A stretch of 64,000 nt of DNA from Clarkia xantiana subsp. parviflora (GCA_036873135.1 JAPTYO010000058.1:62001-126000), one strand, 5' to 3'. Shown: positions 1 through 12,142, counted from the first letter of the stretch. Notes: generated by a model not told the origin, from the letters alone. Made by a program: numbers and translations.

Positions 1-398
1 TCAGAAAGCCAGTACAGAAACTTATACATATTTCACCATCAATCCCATAAGGTATTTAAACTAAAATAAAGCAAGCCATGGAAATCAACATGGATTACTG
101 CATAGTGTAAATCAATTCATATGTGTGTAACTACCCTAATCTGTTATTATACAATGTGAGTTGACAGTATTAGAAATAAGATTTGACAATATAACTTGTT
201 TGTTTTGTCTTTCAAAAGATTTACGAGCAAAAGTAATAAACTTGATAAATCCACTGATGTTTCGAAAGCCTGAATACAAGAACATGTGACCTCAAAATCT
301 TTACATCATTTCAAAGATTAGCAGTTAAAAAAGGATTTCTATCCAGTGAGTAAATAATGTATGCAAGCAATACCAAAGTAAAAGAAGCAGGGGTCGAC

Positions 399-636
399 CT
401 TGATTTGATACATCCCGAGCAATTTTGCCAGAGGAGCAAAAACCTGCAGTGTCTCCTGTGCAATGCTGGACTGTAAAGTGGACAGTCAGTTGACAAAGTA
501 ATCGAAGAGCTACTCAAAACAGAATAGTTAATGGCAGAAGTAATGTTAAGCCAACCTGCTTATGTGGAGGCATGTGAGATAAGGTGCGCATGTTATGTAG
601 TCTATCGGCTAGTTTAACAATGATAACACGGACCTG

Positions 637-679
<43 letters not shown>

Positions 680-2149
680 AGCTCAATTTTAGGAGGCATA
701 ATAGGATATAGACCAATGCTTATATTGAAAATACTAACCTCCTCTGTCATTGCTAAAAACATCTGCCTCAGGTCATCGGCTTTCACATCTTGGCGAGAAA
801 TTTTGTCATTATTCTTCAGCTTTCCAAGCTTCGAGACCTAAAGAAGAGAAGAAATCAGCATGATTGATAAGACAACTCAAGAGACCCTTCATCCTAAAAC
901 ACTATACAAACTCTCATTGAGACATATATCAGATACCTTGGTTTCTCCTTCAACAATGTGACGTACAGTGGCGCCAAATTCCTCTTCTATTCTCTCAAAA
1001 GTGACAACATCTGTATCCTCTACAGTGTCATGGAGTAGCCCAGCAGCAATAGATTCCCAGTCCAGCTCCTACAACGAAATAGGACTTACAGTTGTATTGC
1101 TTGAGACTATAGAGCGTTATTCATAGTACTTACAAGTTCTCCAAGAATTTGAGCCACTTCAACAGGATGAATAATGAATGGTTCTCCACTGCGCCTCTTT
1201 TGACCATCATGAGCCTCAAAAGCAAGCTGAAAATGCCAGAAGCTACACTTGACTATAGATTTCAAGAAAGTAAAAAGCAAAGAAGACTTGTTTATTAGAA
1301 AATAGTGGAGTACCTTTAGAGCGCTGTGAACCAACTCCATTTCATTTGGTGAAAGATATGCTATAGTTGGCTTCAAATACTGTTTGGAACAGTATAACTA
1401 TAATGTCAAGCAATCAAACTAAGGGAGAACACGCGTTTAATACAGAATGAAGTGAAACGTTCTTGAAGTTTGTACCTCCCATAAGGTTTCAGGAGAAACC
1501 TCATTTGATGATTCTGAACAGCTTGATGAAGAACAATGAAGCTGCCATCTTTTGTGTGGAGCATAAGACACACTTGGTCTGAAGATACCCCTAAGGACCA
1601 TGATCTCTGGCATTTCAGCAGCTGAATATAAGGCTTCGTATCTCTGGAAAATATAAAGGGAATACTACCATCATCAAGTGTCTTGTCTTTAAAAGGGATA
1701 GAATACACTCAACAAAGCTAGAGGGTATGTATTATAAGCCTCTAAGCCACAGATTGATTATTATAAAACATTGCTCTGCCCAGATTGTAAACAAATGGAA
1801 CTTGAAATAAGAAATTCCTAGAGAGGAAATACGATGATAGTGTGAATCCACAAATCCTTCATTTCTAATGATTCAATACCCAAATAAAGGGTTAAACCAG
1901 ATGACTGGACAAGAGAAACACCTTCGAGGTAATGATCCGAAAATTCACATCTTTGATTCGATCTCGTCTTCCTGTCCTTGCAGAGAACAATGACGGACTG
2001 TGCGGATGAGCTGTGGTCGCAAGGAAGCCAGACAATACTCTTGGAGCTTTCCATGCACAGGAGAGTGCATTGCAATCATATCTGCTACTTCCATCTCCCT
2101 TAGCTAACTTACATATGTTCACACATTCTAAAGAGACTGCAGAGTACAT
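399..2149 (-). CDS. RSH1: RelA/SpoT homologue RSH1, 5' portion (partial)
   Basis: Plastid (p)ppGpp metabolism enzyme of the RSH1 class. Eight exons join in frame on the minus strand: 2149-1949, 1643-1476, 1379-1314, 1226-1134, 1068-937, 837-739, 633-556 and 470-399, all with GT donors and AG acceptors, giving 303 codons. The start is the Met at 2147-2149, chosen because the following MYSAVSLECVNICKLAKGDG and ALSCAWKAP match the RSH1 N-terminus. The HD hydrolase domain is visible: AFEAHDGQKRRSGEPFIIHP, the HDTVED catalytic motif in exon 5, then VIIVKLADRLHNMRTL. The synthetase, TGS and ACT regions lie beyond the window's left edge. Exon 7 is preceded by an unusually long poly(T) tract (40 T). 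In Arabidopsis RSH1 is thought to act mainly as a hydrolase; that is family knowledge and not shown here. The exon 1 donor (GTGAAT) is the least certain boundary. Confidence 0.93.
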
Positions 2150-2790
2150 TGAAAAGGGTATGTCACAAACTGAACTTGCAAAAAAGACCGGGTCTTGAGT
2201 AGTGACTGTGACGATATGCTCACTAAAGAATAAATTTTCACATCCTTCATAGATAGAAAATGGAAAAATAGACAATTTCAGTGAAATCAGCTACGGTAAT
2301 GTTATATCAATCAGCAAGCATCGTCTCCCTCAATCAATCCAAAACTAACATTCATGAACTTAAGAACTCACAACTTCCGCGGCATTTTGATTATGTACAA
2401 GGTACAGTCAAAGACATACCGGACATCGAAGAAGCAGAGGCCATCTCTTTTACGCAGCATCTGTCGACTGGACCAGCATCATCAAATAACTGAGCTCAGC
2501 ACCGAATACAAGTTGGAGAATACACCAAGAATTGAAGGGAGAAACAAAGAGGGACTTGGAATACTCGTATTCCCAAATCAGACGCCGCATACGGCGGAAT
2601 TTCGCAGTGGAGAGCTCAAATTCAGACAAGGCAGCGACGATGGGAATGAGATAGAGGAAGAGGAGAAGGTGTGAAGGAGATAATCTAGAGAGAGGAAACA
2701 GAGATATTAAACTTAGCGGAGGCCACACAAATGCCGTTCGCTATAGAATAGAGCCAAGATATTTATTTATTTATTTATATTTATTATTAG
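2150..2790 (-). promoter_or_regulatory. RSH1 5' leader and promoter region
   Basis: Sequence immediately upstream of the RSH1 start codon on the minus strand. It has ordinary base composition up to about 2730 and turns AT-rich beyond. Plus-strand reading frames of 60-106 codons here have no recognisable family or codon character and look like chance. No TATA box can be placed with confidence; AT-rich TATTTATTTATTTATAT near 2760-2780 is one candidate. Confidence 0.35.
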
Positions 2791-3627
2791 AGTATTTTTT
2801 CCCCCAAATGTTATCGTAGCAGGTGGAACGTGGTAATAATTAATTATCTATTTATTTAGGAACAAAATGTAGAGAGAATAATAATAATGAGTAACAATTA
2901 CAACATTATTTTTGCTAAAAAGAATACAACATCGTTACCAAAAAAAAAAAGAATACAACATTATTTATTATTAGTTGGTAAAAATTGCAATATTATTATT
3001 ATTTTTAAATAAAATTATACTCAGAAGATATCTAATTTAGTTTTGAAATGCTCTAACTGGAACTCCAAATATGTTTAATATAACTATTTAAGGGTGACAT
3101 TATGATATGAGTCCAAATTGAGATAAGACTTGTTTATTGTTGTTCTTATTCTATAATTGGATGTTATCTCATTTAATTCAATTAATTAAATTAACTAATT
3201 AAGGAAAGAAATAAATTAATGGGAGGAATTTCTTATTCTAGAATACTCTTCTTTCATTTAATTTCTTTCCCCTTACTATTAGAAGGTCCAAAGAAGAATT
3301 TAGTCATCACATCTTTCTTTTCCCTTTATTATATTTTTCTCTTTTAATTCCAAACAACACTATTGATATGTAGTAAGTGGCTAGTCTATACATTATAATA
3401 TAATCTAATATAGTTTGAATATAATATCTATAATTTTAACAGATAAATTTGTGAGATTATATATATGAATTGCAATATAGACTCCACAAATTCTATTTTT
3501 TTTTTTCAAAATATCATATCCATTATTATGTTACATTCATTGAATAGTTACATATTATTTCTCAATAATAATTTCAATATTAACGAATTTGTGTATTTCT
3601 CATCATATATTCAATTTAACAACTCCT

Positions 3628-3670
<43 letters not shown>

Positions 3671-3831
3671 GATAAGTAAATTATCAAATAAAAAAAATAG
3701 TAAAAAAAATTAGTTTAGGTTTATAAAAAAAAAAATCATCATTCTATGGAACCACCAACTACATTCATGTCTTTATATTTATATAAGTTAATTTGGTTAA
3801 GCACTACTCTTCACTCCAGTGACCTTTTTAT

Positions 3832-3884
<53 letters not shown>

Positions 3885-4429
3885 TTATTTTTTTTATTTG
3901 CATTTAGTATCATGCAAAAGTAATCATACGACTTAATGCAAATGGTGTTCAAATATATTGTTGAATGAGGTCATGCATCTCATACATCATGATTATATTT
4001 TATATAATGAAGTTAAAATATAATAACATGTGAAATTAGTAACATAATTTTTTCTTAATGAATAATCAAGATGGTGATCATTAGTATGGAAAATTGAGGA
4101 TATAAAACACACACTGAAAATTGATACACATTGTTAAGTTAAATTGTAAAAATATAATTTTTATACACAATTTCTTTACAGAATATGAAGAAGTAGAAGA
4201 ATTTTATCTGAAGTAGAAAAAAAATATGAAGAAATAAATATTTATGCTCATTATTTATTTTGCATCTTGTTAGAATTTTATCATATAAATTTTAAATTAT
4301 ATTATGATATCATTAACTTATTATCATAACATATCTATGTTATTGTTAATTACATGTTAGAGTGGTTATACGTAAGTATATTTAAAATGTTTTATTCTTT
4401 ACTTTTATATACGAGACATATATTTGCAA
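2791..4429. other. AT-rich intergenic spacer with AT microsatellites
   Basis: No gene is visible. The stretch is very AT-rich and holds (AT)n tracts at about 3636-3664 and 3836-3880. A small direct-repeat-flanked poly(A) insertion at about 2920-2962 is listed separately. Confidence 0.7.
2920..2962 (+). mobile_element. Minimal retroposition scar (poly-A with direct repeats)
   Basis: AAGAATACAACAT occurs on both sides of CGTTACC followed by about ten A. A short unique segment ending in poly(A) between long direct repeats is the footprint expected of a drastically 5'-truncated LINE or SINE insertion. The A-run makes exact ends uncertain. Confidence 0.45.
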
Positions 4430-6855
4430 TCAATTATATATATATATAATAAGGGAATAGGTAGGTGAGATAATGGTTTAATATGAAATTGTCACGTAAG
4501 CATTTAAAACTACCCATTGAGTGTCACGTCAGCTGTTCTATTCGGGCCTAATCTATATATATATAATGAGGGAATCTATATATATAATAAGGGAATAGGT
4601 GAGATAATGGTTTAATATGAAATTGTCACGTCAGCATTTAAAACTACTCATTGAGTGCCACATCAGCTGTTCTATTCGGGTCTAATCTATATATATAATA
4701 AGGGAATAGGTGAGAGAATGGTTTAATATGAAATTGCCACGTCAACATTTAAAACTACCCATTGAGTGCCACATCAGCTGTTCTATTCGGGCCTAATATA
4801 TATATATATATATAATAAGGGGATCTATATATATAATAAGGGAATAGGTGAGAGAATGGTTTAATATGAAATTGCCACGTCAGCATTTAAAACTACCCAT
4901 TGAGTGCCACATCAGCTGTTCTATTCGGGCCTAATCTATATATATAATAAGGGAATATGTGAGAGAATGGTTTAATATGAAATTGCCACGTCAACATTTA
5001 AAACTACCCATTGAGTGCCACATCAGCTGTTCTATTCGGGCCTAAACTTCTATCTATCTATCTATATATATCTATATATATAATAACGGAATACGTGAGA
5101 GAATGGTTTAATATGAAATTTCCACGTCAGCATTAAAAACTACCAATTGAGTGCCACATCAGCTGTTCAATTCGGGCCTAATTTATATATATAATAAGGG
5201 AATAGGTGAGAGAATGGTTTAATATGAAATTGCCATGTCAGCATTTAAAACTACCCATTGAGGGTCACATCAGCTGTTCTATTCGGGCCTAATCTATATA
5301 TATAATAAGGGAATAGGTGAGAGAATGGTTTAATATGAAATTGCCACGTCAACATTTAAAACTACTCATTGAGTGCCACATCAGCTGTTCTATTCGGGCC
5401 TAATCTATATATATAATAAGGGAATAGGTGAGAGAATGATTTAATATGAAATTGCCACGTCAGCATTTAAAACTACTCATTGAGTGCCACATCAGCTATT
5501 CTATTCGGGCCTAAACTTCTATCTATCTATATATATAATAAGGGAATAGGTGAGAGAATGGTTTAATATGAAATTGCCACGTCAGCATCTATCTATATAT
5601 ATATAATAAGGGAATAGGTGAGAGAATGGTTTAATATGAAATTGCCACGTCAGCATTTAAAACTACCCATTGAGTGTCACATCAATTGTTATATTCGGGC
5701 CTAAACTTCTATATCTATATATATATATATATATATAATAAGGGAATAGGTGAGAGAATGGTTTAATATGAAATTGCCACGTCAACATTTAAAACTACCC
5801 ATTGAGTGCCACATCAGCTGTTCTATTCGGGCCTAAACTGTTCATATGTGTTGTCGGGCCTCTCTACAGGAAAACCAAGGCCCAAAACCTGAAGCTGAGG
5901 CCCAAAACAGCAGCAGTGCAGACGCGCCCAAAACTGCTCTACACTCTCTTCGTCCACAATAAAATAAAATAACCGATGCAAGAATCAATTGCCAACATCA
6001 TCAATTAATCAATTAAATCAATGTTATTAAACAACAATTGCCACGTCAACATTTAAAACTACCCATTGAGTGCCACATCAGCTGTTCTATTCGGGCTTAA
6101 ACTTCTATATGTATATACATAATAAGGGAATAGGTGAGAGAATGGTTTATCTATATACATAATAAGGGAATAGGTGAGAGAATGGTTTAATATGAAATTG
6201 CCACGTCAGCATTTAAAACTACCCATTGAGTGCCACATCAGCTGTTCTATTCGGGCCTAAACTGTTCATATGTATTGTCGGGCCTCTCTGCAGGAAAACC
6301 AAGGCCCAAAACCTGAAGTTGAGGCCCAAAACAGCAGCAGTGCAGACGCGCCCAAAACTGCTCTACACTTTCTTCGTTCACAATAAAATAAAATAACCGA
6401 TGCAAGAATCAATTGCCAACATGATCAATTAATCAATTAAATCAATGTTATTAAACAACAATTGCCACGTCAGCGTCAGCATTTAAAACTACCCATTGAG
6501 TGCCACATCAGCTGTTTTATTCGGCCTAAACTTCTATATATATATATATAATAAGGGAATAGGTGAGAGAATGGTTTAATATGAAATTGCCACGTCAGCA
6601 TTTAAAACTATCAATTGATTGCCACATCAGTTGTTCTATTCGGGCCTAAACTGCTCATATGTGTTGTCGGGCCTCTCTGCAGGAAAACCAAGGCCCAAAA
6701 CCAGAAGCTGAGGCCCAAAACAGCAGCAGTGCAGACGCGCCCAAAACTGCTCTACACTCTCTTCATCCACAATAAAATAAAATAACCGATGCAAGAATCA
6801 ATTGCCAACATCATCAATTAATCAATTAAATCAATGTTATTAAACAACAATTAAT
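4430..6855 (+). repeat. Tandem array of Helitron-like 5' termini (~15 units)
   Basis: About fifteen same-orientation copies of a unit of roughly 110 bp. Each runs TCTATATATATAATAAGGGA, then GTGAGAGAATGGTTTAATAT, a TGCCACGTCAGC block, ACTACCCATTGAGTGCCACA and TTCTATTCGGGCCTAA. Twelve copies lie in 4430-5838 and the rest alternate with a longer module to 6855. Some units are truncated (about 5521-5590 and 6110-6148). The order of blocks (TC plus AT-rich start, GAGAGA-TGGTT, CCACGTCAGC, CATTTGAGTGTCACATCA) is shared with the 5' part of the element at 12813-14420, which has a Helitron 3' hairpin. That is why I read the array as amplified Helitron 5' ends. Helitrons start with TC and insert between A and T; many units follow A, as expected. 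Confidence 0.72.
5836..6855 (+). repeat. Three-copy ~200-bp module inside the array
   Basis: A second module occurs three times, starting near 5839, 6260 and 6650. It begins with CATATGTGTTGTCGGGCCTC, contains two GAGGCCCAAAA-type blocks and CAGCAGTGCAGACGCGCCCA, and ends in AATCAATGTTATTAAACAAC. Together with one or two of the short units it forms a higher-order repeat of roughly 400 bp. Copies differ by only a few substitutions, so the amplification looks recent. Right of the third copy, unique sequence resumes with GACGCGTCCCTTCC. Confidence 0.75.
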
Positions 6856-7280
6856 AGACGCGTCCCTTCCTTCTTGAGTAAGAAGCTCCTCGGGCTCAAA
6901 ACGTCTCTGGAAAAAAAAGTAGACCCAAATAGTCACTTAAGGAAATGAATCGATTCAATTTCCCAATAAAAGAAACGCAGGAAAGAAGTTACGAAGCCCG
7001 CATTCAATTCGACTCGATTAATGACCGTCATATATAACCACTAACCAAGACACACCATGCTCTTCACATCGGCCGCATGGTCTCATTCTGGCGGTGGGGG
7101 AGTGCTTCCCTCCGTTATGGCTATGAAATACAAAGATGCTCTGGACTTCAACATCATCGACCCTCAACTAGCGAAGGTGGGTTGAGAGGGTCTGCGGATG
7201 ACATGCAACCGGCGTAGGCGCGTCTACAACTGACATGCGTGCTGCTGTATGAAGAAGGATTTTATGTTGACCCAGGCGTC
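6856..7280 (+). other. Possible captured or decayed coding fragment
   Basis: Around 7075-7180 one plus-strand frame reads without stops as GGGGVLPSVMAMKYKDALDF followed by NIIDPQLAKVG. This has normal protein composition and differs from the surrounding AT-rich sequence. I do not recognise the family. There is no convincing start, stop or splice context, and the GC-rich repeat begins shortly after it. It could be an exon fragment carried by the Helitron whose 5' ends form the adjacent array, or an old pseudogene. Confidence 0.3.
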
Positions 7281-7435
7281 GTGGGCGAGATGGGACTGAC
7301 TCAGACACCCGGACCAGACACGGCTGACCTAGAAGTTGCGGATCATACACGACTAACCTAGAAGCCGCCGAATAGAGGCGGCTGACCCAAAAGCCGCGGA
7401 CCAGACGCGGCTCACCCGGACCTGGATCTACGACT
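7281..7435. repeat. GC-rich 29-bp minisatellite with hairpin units
   Basis: From about 7310 four consecutive 29-bp units follow the pattern CGGACCAGACACGGCTGACC plus YARAAGCCG, with a degenerate unit before them. Each unit pairs CGGCT with AGCCG, so each can fold into a small hairpin. The block is strongly GC-rich in AT-rich surroundings. The 97-codon minus-strand reading frame across it is a by-product of the repeat. Confidence 0.65.
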
Positions 7436-9055
7436 TGCTGATCATCTCGATGAATTTTCATGTATTTGGCCTCCAGAAGCTTAGCATTTGTCTATGTAGA
7501 AGAAACTTCTCTTTGTTACCGGTGGGAGAAAAGAAGGCTGAGAAACAACAACAGAACCAGCAAACAGATAAATTACTGGCTGCAATTGAATTGTAAGGTT
7601 TAGTGATATTCTAATACGTGGAGTTGGGCTTATAATCTTCTTTCTAAAGAATTTTTTTGGATTGGGATTTGCAGTAGAATTAGTAATATACTAATACGTG
7701 GACTAGGTTCTAATCTACTATATTATATTAATTCGGTACCGAAAGCCCTCTGACTGACACGTGAACAGTCCACGCAGTCACCGTTTCCTAATTTAATCGG
7801 AATTTAATAGGGGTTCTCTAAATTTAGATACATAATATTGATTGATTAAAAATTAAGAAGTATTTTTATCTCCTATTTTGGTCTCTACGCAATTTAAAGA
7901 AACAAATTAATTACAAGTTTCCTTTTAAATAGTAAATCTTTACAGTTTGGCTTCGGAAGACCATAGGCCGCCACGTCATCACTATATATAAAAGCATTAT
8001 ATAAATTATAATTACAGTATATTAAATAGGCTTTAATCAGTGTAACTAAATAAGCAACGTATAAACATGATGATGTAGGGAGACAAATATATATAAGATA
8101 CAAATCAAAATAAGAAATAAATATATTATAAATTATATTATAAACAAATTGAACACAAATCGGTGTAACTATCCTAATTTCAAAATAAAAAATTATAAAT
8201 AAATTGAACAACGGTAACTATCCCAAAGTTGTATATACGTAAATATATATAAAACCCTAACTTATTATATTATGCCTTAATTCCACCTATTATCTCAACA
8301 ATGTGTAAATTGTATATAAATAAACATAAAACCCTAACTATTATATATGCAATCTACCCATGACAACGGGGACTGGCTGGAGCATCTCGATGACATGTTG
8401 AGCCACCAATGACAGGTGAAATTTTTTCTTTCATCTCTTTTTCAATTCTGTTTATGTAACATGAATTGATTGAGTCTTGCATTCATATGGATCGTACATA
8501 TATTTAATATTTAATTTTGGCTGCGGAATTCCCTAAAAAATATATAGAACTATAATTTTTTTGCAGCTATATGGCCAGAATTAAGAAAAAAAAAAAAAAA
8601 AAATTGGCGGGGCAATTTTTGTTTTAGTTAATGAAGAACTATTGAAGGATTGCTCTGACATAATTAAGTTGAGCACATCGATCATATACCTTAGAGCAAC
8701 TGGTGTATTTGTCTAACAATAGTTTATCCAATTTTGTGAAGGATATGAAGCCGATATTGGAAGAGATTGTAAAGGGACAGCAGGATTACAAGGCCAATAT
8801 GATGTGGTGCATAAGTGGAAGGAGGTAATTAAGATGATAACTTATTTTGATATTTACAGTCCATTAATTAAATACGTTAATTATCGATCCAAGAGCTGTG
8901 TTTTTTATGCATGCTTTTATTCGAAATGGTTTGTAGGATGATGTTCGTTCACAATATATCAACTCGGAGGAGATAGAGAACCAGAGCCGATGAAGGAGCT
9001 TCAAGAGGTAACTGCTAAGTATCCTTTGGAAGTATATGTCAAATCTCACCTCACC
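7436..9055. other. Spacer with exon-like scraps
   Basis: Mostly AT-rich. Near 7600-7720 the phrase CTAATACGTGGA occurs twice. At about 8735-8826 a plus-strand frame reads VKDMKPILEEIVKGQQDYKA and on to a GT donor (GTAATT). At about 8958-9050 another reads GGDREPEPMKELQE followed by VTAKYPLEVYVKSH. These have the composition of real protein but no recognised family and cannot be joined into a gene. They may be relics of one decayed or captured gene. Confidence 0.3.
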
Positions 9056-9603
9056 TAGGGGTGGCAATTCGTGCTATCGTGCGCATCAGTGATCGTGTCG
9101 TGTTAAACTTACTGAACACGAACACGCACGATAAGCTTATCGTGCCACATTTTACAAACACGAACACGACACGGATATTTTCGTGTGTGTTCGTGTCGTG
9201 CTATCGTGTTGTGAAGGATATTCGGTTGTATATATATATACGAGATCTTTGAGCAAAAATCAAATAATTAACTTCATATTTAAAAAACCATGAATTAATA
9301 TGTCACTATTCATAAGTTAGTATTATATAGTTTAAAAACACTAAATAATAAACCACTAATTGGAGGTAATAGATAAGATTTGCTCAAAAAATACTTAAAA
9401 TTTAGTCTTATTAGCACAACTTTATCGTGTTATCGTGCGTGTCGTGTTAGGATACTCAAACACGAAAACGGCACGGAAGTTATATCGTTTTAGTCGTGTT
9501 CGTGCTATCGTGTTATCGTACTGCCATATGCTAGCACGAACACGGATTTTTTCGTGCGTGTTCGTGTCGTGCTATCGTGTCGTGTCACAAATTGCCAGCC
9601 CTA
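9056..9603. mobile_element. Non-autonomous hAT-type element (548 bp)
   Basis: Terminal inverted repeats are TAGGGGTGGCAATTCGTG on the left and TAGGGCTGGCAATTTGTG on the right (reverse complement). The element is flanked by a perfect 8-bp direct repeat ACCTCACC at 9048-9055 and 9604-9611, the target-site length of hAT transposons. Both subterminal regions are packed with CGTGCTATCGTG and its complement, which in hAT elements are transposase-binding-like motifs. No transposase is encoded; the 63- and 78-codon frames inside are products of the subterminal repeats. Confidence 0.88.
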
Positions 9604-12142
9604 ACCTCACCTCACCTCTTCTTCTTCCTGTAATTAGTTATCCCATTCCTATCTTCCGTGTAATCATGTGAGGGGTTATATGCACATAATTAATTGATTA
9701 ATCGAAGGAATTAGAGTTTACATCAACTTTTGAATCTCAAACGTTATTCTTTTTCTTACCCGACTTTCTTCATAAAATAGCAATCTTCAATCTATATCAT
9801 TTAGGTATCACCTCCATCTCATGTCTATCTTAATTAAATTTGTGATGCGTTTACTTAATTCATCTTGCAGATCCATAAAAGAATACTACATCTGGCATGG
9901 CTGCAACGTTTCTTGGACCTGAAAGCTAAGAGGACTTTATTAAGTTGTATGCAAGATAAAAAAAAGAAAAAAAGAAGAAGAATCAAGTGTGGGTATGTTA
10001 TAACAGTATACTTTTAATTTTTTTTTTTTCATTGTATATGGTGGTTTACTCATTTACTTTCCACATAAGATTTAGTTTTTTTTAAATGTAGTAGTTAACT
10101 TATATATAATGGTACGTATGCTATGTCCAAATTCTACATTGATCTAGATTAGATGATCCATGCTAGCACGAAAGAGAGGTCCATGAGAGCTTGCATGCGA
10201 TCAAAATGTGGAGTTAATTGCAAGCCACTAATTCAACCGGGATATATGGACCTCGATGTGTTTAGGAGCGCACCATTTAAAAATTCATAAATGTAAGTAA
10301 AATCGCTACGTTATTATTAATTTTTTTTAATTATAATAAATAAATAAATAAACACAATTATATTATATTATATTTCTACTAAATTTAAGTTTATACTTTA
10401 TATATGCTTTTTGCATGATGTTCTCTCTACTTTTAATCCATATAATCAAACAAATTTAGATACAAAAATATTTACTGCCTAATAATTTAGGCAAAATTGA
10501 TTTCATATTTTAATCAAATATTTAAGCTATTATATGCGGTCATATGCATCAATTGGCATCACCCAAGAACGAAATTTTTTTTTTTGTCAGAGAAATGAAC
10601 CATTATCAGAGTAAGTGACCCACAATAAAATTGGACCATCACCAAGATTAGGGTATTATACATACGGCAACGGCAAGCCGTGCACATGTTTAGAGTATTA
10701 ATGAAATGGCTCAGAAGGAATGACCTTTTGTTTCCTATCAGAAGGAAGGACTCACGGTGGTGAGTTGCATATCGATTAGAATTAATGAAAGGTTTATTCA
10801 ATCGATAAAATCCAAGATAAGTGTGTCGAAATTAACAGGATATCTAATGTTTCGAGAGATAGATCGACTCCAATTTTTTTTTTTTTACAGGCTCTTTTGT
10901 GTTTGTCGTAGGTTAATTAAACTCCATGGGAGGAGTATGGAGCTATTTGAGCTTCAGTCAAGCAATGAAGCAAAGACACAGCTTATTAAAAGGTATTTCT
11001 TGAGTTTGATGCATTTTTTTATATAGCTTTGGTTTGATATATATATTTTCACGATATACATGTGGGATGTGATATTTACTCAACTTTAATTGTTTTTTTT
11101 TTTATATAACGTGTTTTTGACTTATTTGTCTCAATTTGAAACTTATTGTAAGTTGATTATCGATCATGACAAGAATCCATTGATCCTTACAACTTACAAC
11201 CATCTGCTGGTCTCTCAACGGCCGAAGGTACGACGTATAAACATTTAATTTGGTTCCATCATTTTCGTTTTGGCGTCCGTAGGCAAGGCGGATATTCAAC
11301 TGTTGATTCGAATGCATAATCGACTTTTCGGATGATTCCTACTCTATTCATCCCTCAAATTCAACAAGGTAAATCAATTTCTCCAATCTTTCTCACCAAG
11401 TTTATTATGCTAAAAGAGTAATAATTCAGTTCATTCAATGCTCTAGGTTACTCGGTTGCTCATTACTTTAAATGTCAGAGAGATCATTAAGGCAAGAAGT
11501 TTATGAAGCAAATCAGTTACAACCTAAATATGTACGTGTAAATGGAAAAACGTCTTTCTCATGAGGAATCAAATATTTTGCACTGTGCAAACCCATCTAA
11601 AAAGCTAAAATCTAAGAATTGTTTTCTGTTTATCATTCTCAAGTTGCATAACCTGATTAAGATTTGATTTGATTTTTTTTTTTTTTTGCTTAATGTAACA
11701 TGACTAGGATGTGGGTTCCACTTCTATATAAATGACCAAGAAAAACCAATGTGAAATTCCGCACGTTGCAACTATTGTTGGATGGATTGGTTAAAATTTA
11801 TTTATGGCATTGAAATTAGTTTTATTTTTCAAATCCGATTTCAACTTTTTTTTTTAACACTAATCACAATTATAAAAATTATATTTAATTAGTTTTATTT
11901 TTCAAATCCGATTTCAACTTTTTTTTTTTAACACTAATCACAATTATAAAAATTATATTTAATATTAATTATTTCACTAATATAAAATATTTTAAATAAT
12001 AATCAATATTAAATATTTTAATTAACACAATGCATTATTATTAATTAATTTCTATCCAAAAAATATATAAAAAAAATTCAAATAATATTGCATATTTAAT
12101 AAATTAAGAAAAGTTTTTTTAAAAAAAATTATTTGAAATTTT
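9604..12142. other. AT-rich spacer with weak exon-like fragments
   Basis: No intact gene. At about 9886-9950 a frame reads NTTSGMAATFLGPE before a stop, and at about 10905-10992 another reads RLIKLHGRSMELFELQSSNE and ends at a GT. Both resemble exon debris of unknown origin. The rest is AT-rich with poly(T) runs. Confidence 0.3.
11815..11961 (+). repeat. 73-bp direct tandem duplication
   Basis: The segment beginning ATTAGTTTTATTTTTCAAAT and ending in ATTATATTTA is present twice back to back with a period of 73 bp and almost no difference. It looks like a simple slippage or unequal-exchange duplication in non-coding sequence. Confidence 0.85.

Noticed and set aside
2013..2674. Plus-strand frames opposite RSH1 exon 1 and its leader
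   Set aside because: One is antisense to a verified coding exon; the others have no recognisable protein character.
4430..6855. Regularly spaced repeats resembling a CRISPR array
   Set aside because: The units are ~110 bp, nearly contiguous, lack distinct spacers and sit in a plant genome. They match Helitron 5' ends instead.
7168..7461. 97-codon minus-strand frame
   Set aside because: Generated by the GC-rich 29-bp repeat; low-complexity composition.
9061..9671. Two short plus-strand frames (63 and 78 codons)
   Set aside because: They consist of CGTG-rich subterminal repeats of the hAT-type element.
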